Shown: positions 1 through 7,115, numbered from the stretch's first letter. The stretch is DNA of 9,349 bases from Verrucomicrobiota bacterium (GCA_027620105.1 JAQCIA010000060.1:1-9349), one strand, 5' to 3'. Translations and numbers: made by a program. The notes: generated by a model not told the origin, from the sequence alone.

Positions 1-61
1 CATGCCGCAGTCTAGCGCCTGCGCGTGGCTGTGCAACGGCCTTTGTCGTTGCCGTGAAGTG

Positions 62-90
62 TTTACGCTGTGCCCCCTTTGGCCTAGAAT
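62..90 (+). promoter_or_regulatory. Possible sigma-70-type promoter giving a leaderless mRNA
   Basis: A TTTACG hexamer (62-67) and a TAGAAT hexamer (85-90) are separated by 17 bases, the usual -35/-10 spacing. The ATG of the following gene lies only six bases after the -10 element, so transcription would start at or within a base or two of the start codon. I see no Shine-Dalgarno sequence before that ATG, which fits leaderless translation. The -35 match is weak. The rest of 1-96 shows nothing recognisable. Confidence 0.3.
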
Positions 91-96
91 TACGGC

Positions 97-2793
97 ATGC
101 GCACGGTAACGGCGGCAGTCCTGGCGGCCTGGTTTACAGGGGTTACGGTACAGGCCGGGCTGATCACCACGCTCGCGGATGTGAATCTGACGCAGCGCGT
201 GGCCAATACCACGCTGAGCATGCCGCAGACGCCACCCCCAGATGCCACGGTCACCTACACCCTGGCGAACGCATTCCCGAGCGTGGCCTTCACCGCGCCC
301 ATGGCCGTGGCCGTGCCGCCCGGCGCGACCAACCGCTTGTTTGTGGCCGAGCGCAGCGGGATCATCTCCGTGGTCACGAATCTGGCCAACCCCTCGCGGA
401 CGGTGTTCATGAACATCAGCAGCCGGGTCAACGGCGGCGGGGAGGGCGGGATCCTGGCGCTGGCGTTTCACCCGAACTACGCCAGCAACGGATATTTCTA
501 CGTGTGGTACACGACCGGCAACTACTTCGACCGGCTTTCGCGTTTTACCGTATCGCCGACGAACGCCAATCAGGCCGCCACGAACACGGAACAGGTCATC
601 ATCATGCAGTTGGACGATGCCAGCAACCACAACGGCGGGGACCTGCATTTCGGCGCCGACGGGTATCTCTATCTGAGCCTGGGCGACGAGGGAAATTCGA
701 ACGACTCACTCAACAACAGCCAGCTCATTGACAAAGACTTCTTCGCCGGCCTGATCCGCATTGACGTGGACAAGAAGCCCGGAAACCTGCCGCCGAACCC
801 GCACGCAGCCCTCAATGGTGTCGTGACCAACTATCTCGTGCCCGCGGACAATCCCTTCGTCGGTGCGACCAGCTTCAACGGCAGCGCCGTGAGTCCGTCC
901 CTCGTGCGCACGGAGTTCTGGGCCGTGGGCCTGCGCAACCCATTCCGTTGGTCATTCGATCCGCCCACGGGCAAGCTTTACCTGGGTGACGTGGGGCAGA
1001 ATGCGCGCGAAGAAGTGGACCTGATTGTGAAGGGCGGAAACTATGGATGGAAGTGGCGGGAGGGCAGGATCGCCACGCCAGGCATCGGTGTGCCCCCGGC
1101 GGGATTTACGAACTGGATCAATCCGGTGCTGGATTATACGCAGGGCACCAGCACGAATCAGGGATACACCGTGGTCGGCGGGCGCGTATACCGCGGGACG
1201 CGATTCACGGAGTTGGTGGGCAAGTATGTTTTCTGCGACTTCGGGAAATACAGCGGACCGCTCGCGTTGGGGAATATGTGGGCCATGACGGATGACGGGA
1301 CGAACGCCACCTCCCTGACCTGGCTATTGCAGGACCAGGATATCGCCTTCATCGGCGCCGATCCGCGCGACGGCGAGCTGCTCTTTTGCGACCTGGGTGA
1401 AAACCAGATCAAGCGGCTGGCCTATGCCACGGTCTCCACGAACAGCCTGCCGCTGACGCTGGCCGATACGGGTGCGTTCGCGGACGCGGCCACGCTGATG
1501 CCCTATCCCGGCATCGTGCCCTATGACCTCAATGTGCCGTTCTGGTCCGACGGCGCGATCAAGACACGCTGGTTCTCCGTGCCCGGCACGAACACCACGA
1601 TCGGCTTCGATCCGGAGCTGCCCTGGACCTATCCCACGGGCACCGTCTGGGTGAAGCACTTTGAGTTGGAGCTCACCAACGGCGTGCCATCCTCGCGGCG
1701 CCGCATCGAGACGCGCCTGCTGGTGAAGAATTCCGACGGCTCGGGCGGCTACGGCGCGACGTACCGCTGGGGCGCCAGCACCACCAACGCATTCCTCGTA
1801 CCCGCGGGCGGGCTGGCGCAGGACGATGTGTTCGTGGTCAAGGACGGCGGCACGATTCGCACGCAGGCCTGGCACTACCCTTCGCGCGCCGAGTGTCTGT
1901 CCTGCCACCAGGTCAACGCCGGCTTCGCGCTGGGCTTCAACACCGTGCAGCTCAATCGCGACCATGACTACAACGGCGCGATCACGAACCAGATCCGCGC
2001 CCTCAACGCCTGCGGCTATTTCAGCACAAACGTCACCGGCTTTCACCTGTTGCGCAAATTGGCCGGCGCGACGGAAGCGGGTTACAGCCTCGAATACCGC
2101 GCGCGGTCGTATCTGCAGGCCAACTGCGGCCAGTGCCATTTCCCCGGCGGGCTCGTCTCCGCCGCCTGGGACGCACGGATCGCGACGGCTTTGTCGGACG
2201 CCAACATCGTGACCGGCGCGCTCGTGAGTGTGCTCGGCGACCCCACGAATCGCGTGGTCGTTCCCGGCGACTTGCGGCACTCGATGCTGCACACGCGCAT
2301 GTCCATCCGGGGCCAGCGCCAGATGCCACCGCTGGCATCGACGGTGGTGGACACGCAGGGCGTGGCGCTGATCGCGGCCTGGATCGGCACGACCCTCACG
2401 AATTACCAGAGCTTTGCCGACTGGCAGGTGGCGCACTTCGGGTCCACCACCAACAGCGACGCGGCGGGCGGGGCGGACCTGGATGGCGATGGCGGCCTGA
2501 ATCAGCTGGAGTACCTGACAGGCTCCGACCCGACCAACCCGCTGGTGAACGACGCCTGGGCGCTGGATCTGCACATGACCAATGGTGTGGCCCACGTGAT
2601 CTACGACCGGCTGGCGAACCGTGGATTTGACGTGCAGGTCACGACCAACCTGGTGGATGGTGCGTGGCAGTCGCTCGATGTGCCCGAGAATATTCCCTTC
2701 TTCAGTGCGGTGGACGGCACAGCGCGGGTCCCCGATCCCGGCGCCACCAACCAGGCAGCGAGCTACTACCGGGTGCGAGTGTACGAGCCGTGA
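97..2793 (+). CDS. Secreted PQQ-dependent sugar dehydrogenase fused to a diheme cytochrome-like domain
   Basis: Predicted periplasmic or surface quinohemoprotein of 898 residues. A signal peptide covers about residues 1-20 (ends VQAG). Residues 60-440 look like the glucose/sorbosone dehydrogenase beta-propeller: EGGILALAFHPNY at 116-128, NHNGGDLHFGADGYLYLSLG at 177-196, GLRNPFRWSFDP at 278-289, LYLGDVGQNAREEVDLI at 294-310 and GGNYGWKWREG at 313-323. Residues 450-765 resemble a cytochrome-associated family (VPYDLNVPFWSDGAIK at 474-489), with two haem c sites, C600-x-x-C603-H604 and C677-x-x-C680-H681, and a possible Met ligand at QMPP (M743). Residues 794-805 (DLDGDGGLNQLE) look like an EF-hand/thrombospondin-3 calcium loop. 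The tail ends YYRVRVYEP, a style common in verrucomicrobial exoproteins. The likely reaction is oxidation of a sugar or other alcohol with electrons passed to the haems; the substrate cannot be told. The ATG at 97 directly precedes the signal peptide but has no ribosome binding site. Confidence 0.9.
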   Translation: MRTVTAAVLAAWFTGVTVQAGLITTLADVNLTQRVANTTLSMPQTPPPDATVTYTLANAFPSVAFTAPMAVAVPPGATNRLFVAERSGIISVVTNLANPSRTVFMNISSRVNGGGEGGILALAFHPNYASNGYFYVWYTTGNYFDRLSRFTVSPTNANQAATNTEQVIIMQLDDASNHNGGDLHFGADGYLYLSLGDEGNSNDSLNNSQLIDKDFFAGLIRIDVDKKPGNLPPNPHAALNGVVTNYLVPADNPFVGATSFNGSAVSPSLVRTEFWAVGLRNPFRWSFDPPTGKLYLGDVGQNAREEVDLIVKGGNYGWKWREGRIATPGIGVPPAGFTNWINPVLDYTQGTSTNQGYTVVGGRVYRGTRFTELVGKYVFCDFGKYSGPLALGNMWAMTDDGTNATSLTWLLQDQDIAFIGADPRDGELLFCDLGENQIKRLAYATVSTNSLPLTLADTGAFADAATLMPYPGIVPYDLNVPFWSDGAIKTRWFSVPGTNTTIGFDPELPWTYPTGTVWVKHFELELTNGVPSSRRRIETRLLVKNSDGSGGYGATYRWGASTTNAFLVPAGGLAQDDVFVVKDGGTIRTQAWHYPSRAECLSCHQVNAGFALGFNTVQLNRDHDYNGAITNQIRALNACGYFSTNVTGFHLLRKLAGATEAGYSLEYRARSYLQANCGQCHFPGGLVSAAWDARIATALSDANIVTGALVSVLGDPTNRVVVPGDLRHSMLHTRMSIRGQRQMPPLASTVVDTQGVALIAAWIGTTLTNYQSFADWQVAHFGSTTNSDAAGGADLDGDGGLNQLEYLTGSDPTNPLVNDAWALDLHMTNGVAHVIYDRLANRGFDVQVTTNLVDGAWQSLDVPENIPFFSAVDGTARVPDPGATNQAASYYRVRVYEP

Positions 2794-2876
2794 GGTTCCG
2801 TCGCGAATGGCCAGACGCGTGGCGGTATGCTTGAAAAAGGGTTTTCTCGACGCACGTGGCGCGGTACAACGGAGGC

Positions 2877-3950
2877 ATGCAACTGATCACGCAAATGGAT
2901 TCAATCGCGGTGGACGGGAACACGCTGGGTGAGATTACGGCTTTTTTTGCGAGTTTTCTGGTGGCCCTGGTTGTGGGACGCCTGCTGCAGGTGCTTTGCC
3001 GCCCGCTGGAAAAGCGCTGCAGCGAGCGCGGGCATGAATCCGCCGCCGCCGTGTTTCGGGCCGGTGCCCGCCCCTTGCCGTTTCTCCTGTTGATTGGCGG
3101 CATTGCGGTGGGGCGTCGCTTTCTGGTGATGACGCCCGCGCTGGCCGGAATCGTCGACTCCGGCATTGGTGTGTTGACCGTGGCGCTGGTGGCGTGGCTG
3201 CTGTATCGACTGGTCGACGTCATTGACTCATGGTTGACGCGCGGGGTCGCCAGCACCGACACCCGGCTGGATGACATGCTCGCGCCGATGGTGCGGAAAA
3301 GTCTGCGCGTGACGATCGTGGCCCTGGCGCTGGTTCAGACTGCGCAGATGCTCAGCAACCAACCGGTAACCTCGATCCTGGCCGGCCTTGGGGTGGGGGG
3401 GCTGGCCGTGGCGCTTGCGGCGCAGGAGACGGTGAAGAATTTTTTTGGCTCGCTAGTGATTCTGGCGGACAAGCCCTTTGAGTTGACGGAGCGCATTGTG
3501 GTGGATGGGCATGACGGCACGGTTGAGGCGGTGGGGTTCCGTTCCACGCGCATCCGCACCCTTGAGGGGCATCTGGTGACAGTCCCCAACGGAGAACTGG
3601 CCAACAAGACCATTCAGAACATCGGGAAGCGCCCGAATATTCGCTATCGCAGCGACATCACGATCACCTACGACACCGCTCCCGACAAGATTGAGGAAGC
3701 GCTACGCATCATCCGCACGCTGCTGGATGGACATGCGGGCATGCGACCCGAGTTGCCTCCGCGCGTGAACTTTTCGGCATTGAACAGTGACTCGCTCAAC
3801 ATCCAGGTGCTGTTCTGGTTTCACCCCGCCGATTACTGGGCGTATCTCGCCTTCTGCGAGCGCTTCCACATCGACCTCATGCGACAATTCAATGATGCGG
3901 GCATTGAATTCGCCTTCCCCACGCAGACCTTGTATCTGAAGCGGCCGTAG
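2877..3950 (+). CDS. MscS-family mechanosensitive ion channel
   Basis: Small-conductance mechanosensitive channel of the inner membrane, which in this family opens under membrane tension to release solutes during osmotic downshock. Counting from ATG 2877 (357 residues), hydrophobic segments lie near 17-40, 65-83, 93-118 and 143-163. They are followed by the glycine/alanine-rich pore helix and signature GLGVGGLAVALAAQETVKNF at 170-189. The beta domain follows (DKPFELTERIVVDGHDGTVE, VTVPNGELANKTIQN), then an alpha/beta C-terminal domain ending QTLYLKRP. The family call is firm. The start is uncertain: an in-frame GTG at 2856 would add seven residues, ATG 2895 would remove six, and the only good Shine-Dalgarno core (GGAGG, 2871-2875) sits one base before ATG 2877, too close for normal use. 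A TACAAC hexamer lies six bases before ATG 2877, the same spacing as at the first gene. Confidence 0.92.
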   Translation: MQLITQMDSIAVDGNTLGEITAFFASFLVALVVGRLLQVLCRPLEKRCSERGHESAAAVFRAGARPLPFLLLIGGIAVGRRFLVMTPALAGIVDSGIGVLTVALVAWLLYRLVDVIDSWLTRGVASTDTRLDDMLAPMVRKSLRVTIVALALVQTAQMLSNQPVTSILAGLGVGGLAVALAAQETVKNFFGSLVILADKPFELTERIVVDGHDGTVEAVGFRSTRIRTLEGHLVTVPNGELANKTIQNIGKRPNIRYRSDITITYDTAPDKIEEALRIIRTLLDGHAGMRPELPPRVNFSALNSDSLNIQVLFWFHPADYWAYLAFCERFHIDLMRQFNDAGIEFAFPTQTLYLKRP

Positions 3951-3985
3951 ATGGGACGATTCCGTTTCGCCCCCCCTCATTCCGG

Positions 3986-4006
3986 CCCTCTCCCTGTGGG
4001 AGAGGG
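3986..4006. repeat. Perfect 9-bp palindrome with 3-nt loop (REP-like)
   Basis: CCCTCTCCC (3986-3994), loop TGT, then GGGAGAGGG (3998-4006), a perfect hairpin 36 bases after the channel-gene stop. The surrounding C-rich then G-rich sequence (3970-4012) resembles the dispersed intergenic CCCTCTCCC/GGGAGAGGG palindromes found in many GC-rich genomes. There is no following T tract, so an intrinsic terminator is not well supported, although the RNA hairpin could still stabilise the upstream mRNA end. Confidence 0.6.
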
Positions 4007-4022
4007 GGCGGGCATTGGGAAG

Positions 4023-4068
4023 CGGCGCCGATAAAGTTCACCGTATCGTGCGCCCTTTTTCGGCGCCG
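4023..4068. repeat. 14-bp imperfect inverted repeat upstream of the dioxygenase gene
   Basis: CGGCGCCGATAAAG (4023-4036) pairs with CTTTTTCGGCGCCG (4055-4068) at 13 of 14 positions around an 18-base loop. The outer CGGCGCCG part is itself self-complementary, so each arm could also bind a dimeric protein. It starts 16 bases after the first palindrome and ends 44 bases before the ATG of the dioxygenase gene. It may be the second half of a composite mobile repeat, a 5' leader structure or an operator; the sequence alone does not decide. Confidence 0.5.
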
Positions 4069-4112
4069 GCACCCGCGTTACCGCGCACGTTACCGTGGTC
4101 GCGGGACCGGGA

Positions 4113-4829
4113 ATGAAAATCGTCAATGCCCAGAGCGCGTTTCGGCCGCCTGTGCGTGCGGACGGCACGCCGGAGCCGATTCTGTCGTATTGGGCGGACG
4201 ACCTCACCCGTGACAACAAGCCCTTGCATGCGTTGCTCTACAGCGGGTTGTTGCTGGAGTTTTACCGGGAATTTCTCGACGGCCCGATCCGCCACTACAC
4301 CTATACGTGGTTACGCGCGGTCAGTCCGGGCCTGGGGACGCCCCCGCATTGTGACCTAGTTTACATGGGGCGGGGCACGGGCAATGTCTGTACGACCTGG
4401 ACCCCGCTTAGCGACGTGCCGCTCGCGATTGGTGGCCTCATGATCCTGAAAAACTCGCACTGCCAGGCGGCGCGGCTGGCGGCGTACTTGAGTCGCGATG
4501 TGGATACGTACTGCACCAACGGGCCGCTGGCGCAGGAAATTGAGTCTGGCGCGCGCCTGTACGAGTGGGATGGGACGCTTTCACAGGATCCCGTGGCGTT
4601 GCGCAACGAGTTGGGTGGGCGCTGGCTGACGGCGGAATCCTATGGCGCCGGTGACATCCTGATATTCTCCATGCGGACCATCCATGCCAGCCTGGACAAT
4701 CAGTCTGACACAATCCGGCTTTCCTCGGACTCACGGTACCAGTTGGCGGCGGAACCGATCAATCCGCGCAACGTCGGGGAAAACCCGAGCCCCTGTGACG
4801 TCCGCTGCAAGCAGGGCCGGATCTGTTAG
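4113..4829 (+). CDS. Phytanoyl-CoA dioxygenase (PhyH)-like Fe(II)/2-oxoglutarate oxygenase, possibly N-truncated
   Basis: Predicted cytoplasmic non-haem iron oxygenase that would hydroxylate a small molecule using 2-oxoglutarate and oxygen; the substrate is unknown. Counting from ATG 4113 (238 residues), the metal triad appears as H79-C-D81 (in TPPHCDLVYMGRGT) and H191 (in FSMRTIHASLDNQ), with R202 after TI (or R208) as candidate 2-oxoglutarate anchor. The core TTWTPLSDVPLAIGGLMILK and the end AAEPINPRNVGENP are typical of a bacterial PhyH-like subgroup. HxD lies only about 80 residues from the start, whereas relatives usually have a longer leading segment. An in-frame stop at 4032-4034 prevents extension beyond 4035, and the only other in-frame start noted is GTG 4095. 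Neither start has a convincing ribosome binding site. It may therefore be a short family member or a gene that lost its 5' end. All core catalytic residues are present. Confidence 0.75.
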   Translation: MKIVNAQSAFRPPVRADGTPEPILSYWADDLTRDNKPLHALLYSGLLLEFYREFLDGPIRHYTYTWLRAVSPGLGTPPHCDLVYMGRGTGNVCTTWTPLSDVPLAIGGLMILKNSHCQAARLAAYLSRDVDTYCTNGPLAQEIESGARLYEWDGTLSQDPVALRNELGGRWLTAESYGAGDILIFSMRTIHASLDNQSDTIRLSSDSRYQLAAEPINPRNVGENPSPCDVRCKQGRIC

Positions 4830-4944
4830 CGCGGTGCGTGTGGGGCATGCCGGTTTGATTGGGCGGCCATTGCGGCATCACGAAACGCCGTGCAATTCGT
4901 TCGCGCCGGTTTATAGTAACGCGACTTTGACTATTCGTTCGACT

Positions 4945-4950
4945 GGGAGG
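4945..4950 (+). promoter_or_regulatory. Ribosome binding site for the membrane protein at 4959
   Basis: GGGAGG lies eight bases before ATG 4959 and fixes that start. The 129-base gap before it (4830-4958) otherwise holds only a TATAGT hexamer at 4912-4917 that could be a -10 element, with no convincing -35 partner. Confidence 0.65.
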
Positions 4951-4958
4951 TCAGCCGC

Positions 4959-5696
4959 ATGCCGAAGTGGGTGCAAGCGCTCATTGATATTACGATTCTG
5001 ATCAGTGAGCTGATCGCGGGAGGATGGCTGCTCTATGGGCTGCTGCGCGTCTGCGCCCGGCACACCGCCACGTCGCGCTTCTGGCAATCCTTCTTCGTCA
5101 CCACGTTCGTCGCGGCAACCTTTGCGTTCTGTCTTGGGGAGCAATGGCACCTTTCGGTCGGGTCGGCGGTCGTGGTTGCAACCGTCGCCGCGTGCCTGGC
5201 CATGTACGTCTTGTGCTCCGTCACCCTGAAGCAGGCGGCGGGCATTGCGATACTCTTTGTTGTGCTGATGGGTGGCATGCAAGCTGGGGTGACGATCTTG
5301 ATGGATCGTGTGATGCCGAATCGTTGGACATTCGCCCAGCAGTATGCGCTTGCGGAAGCCGAGGCCAATCGGATGTCCGTGTCCACAAAGTCGTTCTTCA
5401 ATTTTCGCGATACGCTCGCTGTGGCCATGGACGCGCTCGCCAAGTTTACCAATCGGAAAGATGCGGAGATTCTGAACACGGACGTTGCGGTGGGGCTCGC
5501 CGTGTTGCGCGAACGACGGGCCGCCGCGACCAATCGGGAAGAAGTGGTCGCCAACCAGGAGGCCTTCGCGGAGCTGAGCCAGGAATTGTTGGGCACCCCG
5601 GGGCAAACAGGCGCGGTGACGGTGACCGTGGCGGACATCCGTGCCGCGCTGGAACGCATGCCGAGGACGCAGTCGTCGAACGAATCGCTTGGATGA
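4959..5696 (+). CDS. Unrecognised membrane protein with four N-terminal helices
   Basis: I do not recognise this 245-residue protein. Hydrophobic segments lie near residues 8-30, 44-61, 66-90 and 93-115, the last rich in glycine and methionine (VVLMGGMQAG). Residues 120-245 are hydrophilic and mostly helical-looking (AEAEANRMS, LRERRAAATNREEVVANQEAFAELSQELL), which suggests a soluble or coiled-coil portion on one side of the membrane. It has no haem, metal or kinase motif that I can see. The strong ribosome binding site and the hydrophobic pattern support it over the long open frames antisense to it. It stands alone on the plus strand and converges with the nirK-nirV-sco cluster: the SCO reading frame enters its 3' end and overlaps it by 251 bases. 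Function is unknown and no link to denitrification can be shown. Confidence 0.7.
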   Translation: MPKWVQALIDITILISELIAGGWLLYGLLRVCARHTATSRFWQSFFVTTFVAATFAFCLGEQWHLSVGSAVVVATVAACLAMYVLCSVTLKQAAGIAILFVVLMGGMQAGVTILMDRVMPNRWTFAQQYALAEAEANRMSVSTKSFFNFRDTLAVAMDALAKFTNRKDAEILNTDVAVGLAVLRERRAAATNREEVVANQEAFAELSQELLGTPGQTGAVTVTVADIRAALERMPRTQSSNESLG

Positions 5697-6246
5697 TGTT
5701 CACTTTCTCGGCGCCGAGGTTACCTTCCTGCGTCAGGAGGGTCCCGTCGCGATCGAGCAGGCTGACCTCGACCGAGTGGGCAAAGTTGCCATCCTCGTCG
5801 CGCTTATAGGTGACGCCCAGCACGGCGGCCAGATTGCGGACCGTGTTGGCGTCGCCATGTAGCAAGGTCCAGTCCGTCTCGGGCAGTTGCAATTGCCCGG
5901 CGTACTGTTTCAGGCGTTCGGGCGTGTCACGCTGCGTGTCGAACGATGCCAGGACGAAATGCACCTGGGGGCGCGTCTCCGGGTCGAGTTCCTGTTCGAT
6001 CCGTTGCATATCCGCAATCATGCGCGGACAGACATACTCGCAGCTGGAAAAGAACATGGCGACCACCACGAGCTTGCCATGAAAGGCATCGAGTGTGGTG
6101 GCCTGGCCGTTCTGGTTTGTCCATGTGTCGGTGAGTTGATAGACGGACGTTGAGGGGAAGCGGTCAGCCTCCGCCGGTTCTGCGGCACAGGTCAGCAGGG
6201 CGGAAGCGGTGAGGGCGCTCACCAGCGCCAGTTGCCGTATCTTCAT
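5446..6246 (-). CDS. SCO1/SenC-family copper chaperone with an aberrant C-terminal extension
   Basis: Thioredoxin-fold copper-binding protein exported to the periplasm, where the family delivers copper to the CuA centre of cytochrome oxidase and in some bacteria supports other cuproenzymes. Of 266 residues, 1-28 are a signal-like segment (a weak lipobox, LLTC, ends at C20). The copper site is visible: C69-EYV-C73-P in FFSSCEYVCPRM and H157 in DGNFAHSVEVSLLDRDG. The fold ends at about residue 189 (KVNIIQAIR). Residues 190-266 are a Pro/Arg/Ser-rich tail encoded antisense to the convergent membrane-protein gene, with no resemblance to the family, so a normal stop may have been lost near 5680. 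The start ATG overlaps the nirV stop (ATGA), and AAAGGAG lies 11 bases upstream, so translation is probably coupled to nirV. Next to nirK, copper supply to NirK is a reasonable inference. Confidence 0.85.
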   Translation of the reverse strand: MKIRQLALVSALTASALLTCAAEPAEADRFPSTSVYQLTDTWTNQNGQATTLDAFHGKLVVVAMFFSSCEYVCPRMIADMQRIEQELDPETRPQVHFVLASFDTQRDTPERLKQYAGQLQLPETDWTLLHGDANTVRNLAAVLGVTYKRDEDGNFAHSVEVSLLDRDGTLLTQEGNLGAEKVNIIQAIRSTTASSACVPARHGCPPRSPSPRLFAPGCPTIPGSAPRRPPGWRPLLPDWSRRPVVRATRRAPPQRPCSESPHLSDW

Positions 6247-7115
6247 GGTGGATCGATCTCCTTTGCACAGCGGAAGCCAAGGTTGGCGACCGTGTAGTTT
6301 GCTTTCAGGCTGCTGCGGAAGGCCATGCGCATGAATCCGGGGTAGTCGCGGAAGTCGGACGCGCCGAAGGCGCCGCTGCCGCAGAAGCGTTGCTCGTCCA
6401 GGCTGGCATCCGCCCGCGATTCCCCCGTGACCAGCGCGGTATTGAAATCCCAGACCCACTCCCACACGAGGCCGTGCATGTCCCAGTTGCCGAAAACATT
6501 CTTGAAGGTGGATCCCACGGCGGGGAGGGGACGCCGTGCCGGGCGGCTATACCAATCAAGGATGCGCTGGGTGTGGCCGGTTTCGTTGGCGCCGATGGCA
6601 TTGGTGATGCCCGCGGCGGAGGCCACTTCCCATTCGGCCAGGGTGGGCAGGCGCTTCCCTTGCCACTGCGCATAAGCGTTGGCGGCGAACCATGAGACAT
6701 GTGTAACCGGCCGCCGTGCCGCCTCGGCATCATCCCCCAGGTCCAGATCGCCGGCCCAACGGCGCAGGTAGGATTCATCGGCAAAAAGGCGTTTCACTTG
6801 CGATTTGCGCCAGGCCGGATTGGCCCGCACGAACTCCAGAAATTCAGCGTTCGTCGCGGGATAGGTGTCCAGATAGAACGCGTCCACAAGGATCGCGGCC
6901 TCGGACTTGTAGAGCGGCGTATAGGTGCTGGCCGGGATCGCCACCATGTTGGTGGGTGCGGCGTCTCCGGCAGCGATTGTCAGGCCGATCAGCAGCAGGG
7001 TAAGCAGGATCCGTGACCAAACGCGGCGCCACGACTCCAGGTGATGGGAGATGCTAGTGGGCGCCGGCACTGCGGACGGCTGCGACCCGTTCCGGTGAAA
7101 CTGCGTCATGTTCAT
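6243..7115 (-). CDS. nirV: NirV-like protein (formylglycine-generating-enzyme fold)
   Basis: Exported or membrane-anchored protein of 290 residues with the FGE-sulfatase/SUMF1 fold, found in nirV genes directly after nirK in other denitrifiers; the family's exact role in nitrite reduction is not settled. A hydrophobic export segment covers about residues 32-52 (SRILLTLLLIGLTIAAGDAA). Fold motifs are YPATNAEFLEFV (85-96), RPVTHVSWFAANAYAQWQGK (135-154), RLPTLAEWE (155-163), GLVWEWVWDF (215-224) and NLGFRCAKE (278-286). C244 (RFCGSGA) lies where active FGE has its first catalytic Cys, but no second Cys follows five residues later, so formylglycine-generating activity is unlikely. ATG 7115 lies inside nirK (62-base overlap), shortly after GGGG; ATG 7109 is better spaced from it, and a GTG at 7070 is the other candidate. 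The stop overlaps the SCO start. It is called nirV from fold plus position after nirK. Confidence 0.85.
   Translation of the reverse strand: MNMTQFHRNGSQPSAVPAPTSISHHLESWRRVWSRILLTLLLIGLTIAAGDAAPTNMVAIPASTYTPLYKSEAAILVDAFYLDTYPATNAEFLEFVRANPAWRKSQVKRLFADESYLRRWAGDLDLGDDAEAARRPVTHVSWFAANAYAQWQGKRLPTLAEWEVASAAGITNAIGANETGHTQRILDWYSRPARRPLPAVGSTFKNVFGNWDMHGLVWEWVWDFNTALVTGESRADASLDEQRFCGSGAFGASDFRDYPGFMRMAFRSSLKANYTVANLGFRCAKEIDPP
6258..6264 (-). promoter_or_regulatory. Ribosome binding site for the SCO gene, inside nirV
   Basis: AAAGGAG on the minus strand lies within the last codons of nirV, 11 bases before the SCO ATG. The spacing is slightly long, but with the ATGA stop/start overlap it supports coupled translation. 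Confidence 0.6.

Noticed and set aside
1324..2595. 423-codon open frame on the minus strand
   Set aside because: It lies fully antisense to the dehydrogenase/cytochrome gene, which has clear domains; its translation is Arg/Val/Gly-rich without motifs and is a GC-rich shadow.
4076..4095. Two direct copies of CGTTACCG spaced by 12 bases
   Set aside because: Short and in GC-rich sequence; possible operator pair but too weak to list without other sites.
4847..4878. ATGCCG...CGGCAT inverted repeat after the dioxygenase gene
   Set aside because: Only six base pairs around a 20-base loop and no T tract; expected by chance and not a credible terminator.
4911..5659. Two long minus-strand open frames (4911-5606 and 5033-5659)
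   Set aside because: Both are antisense to the membrane protein at 4959-5696, which has a good ribosome binding site and a credible hydrophobic pattern; neither shows a recognisable motif.
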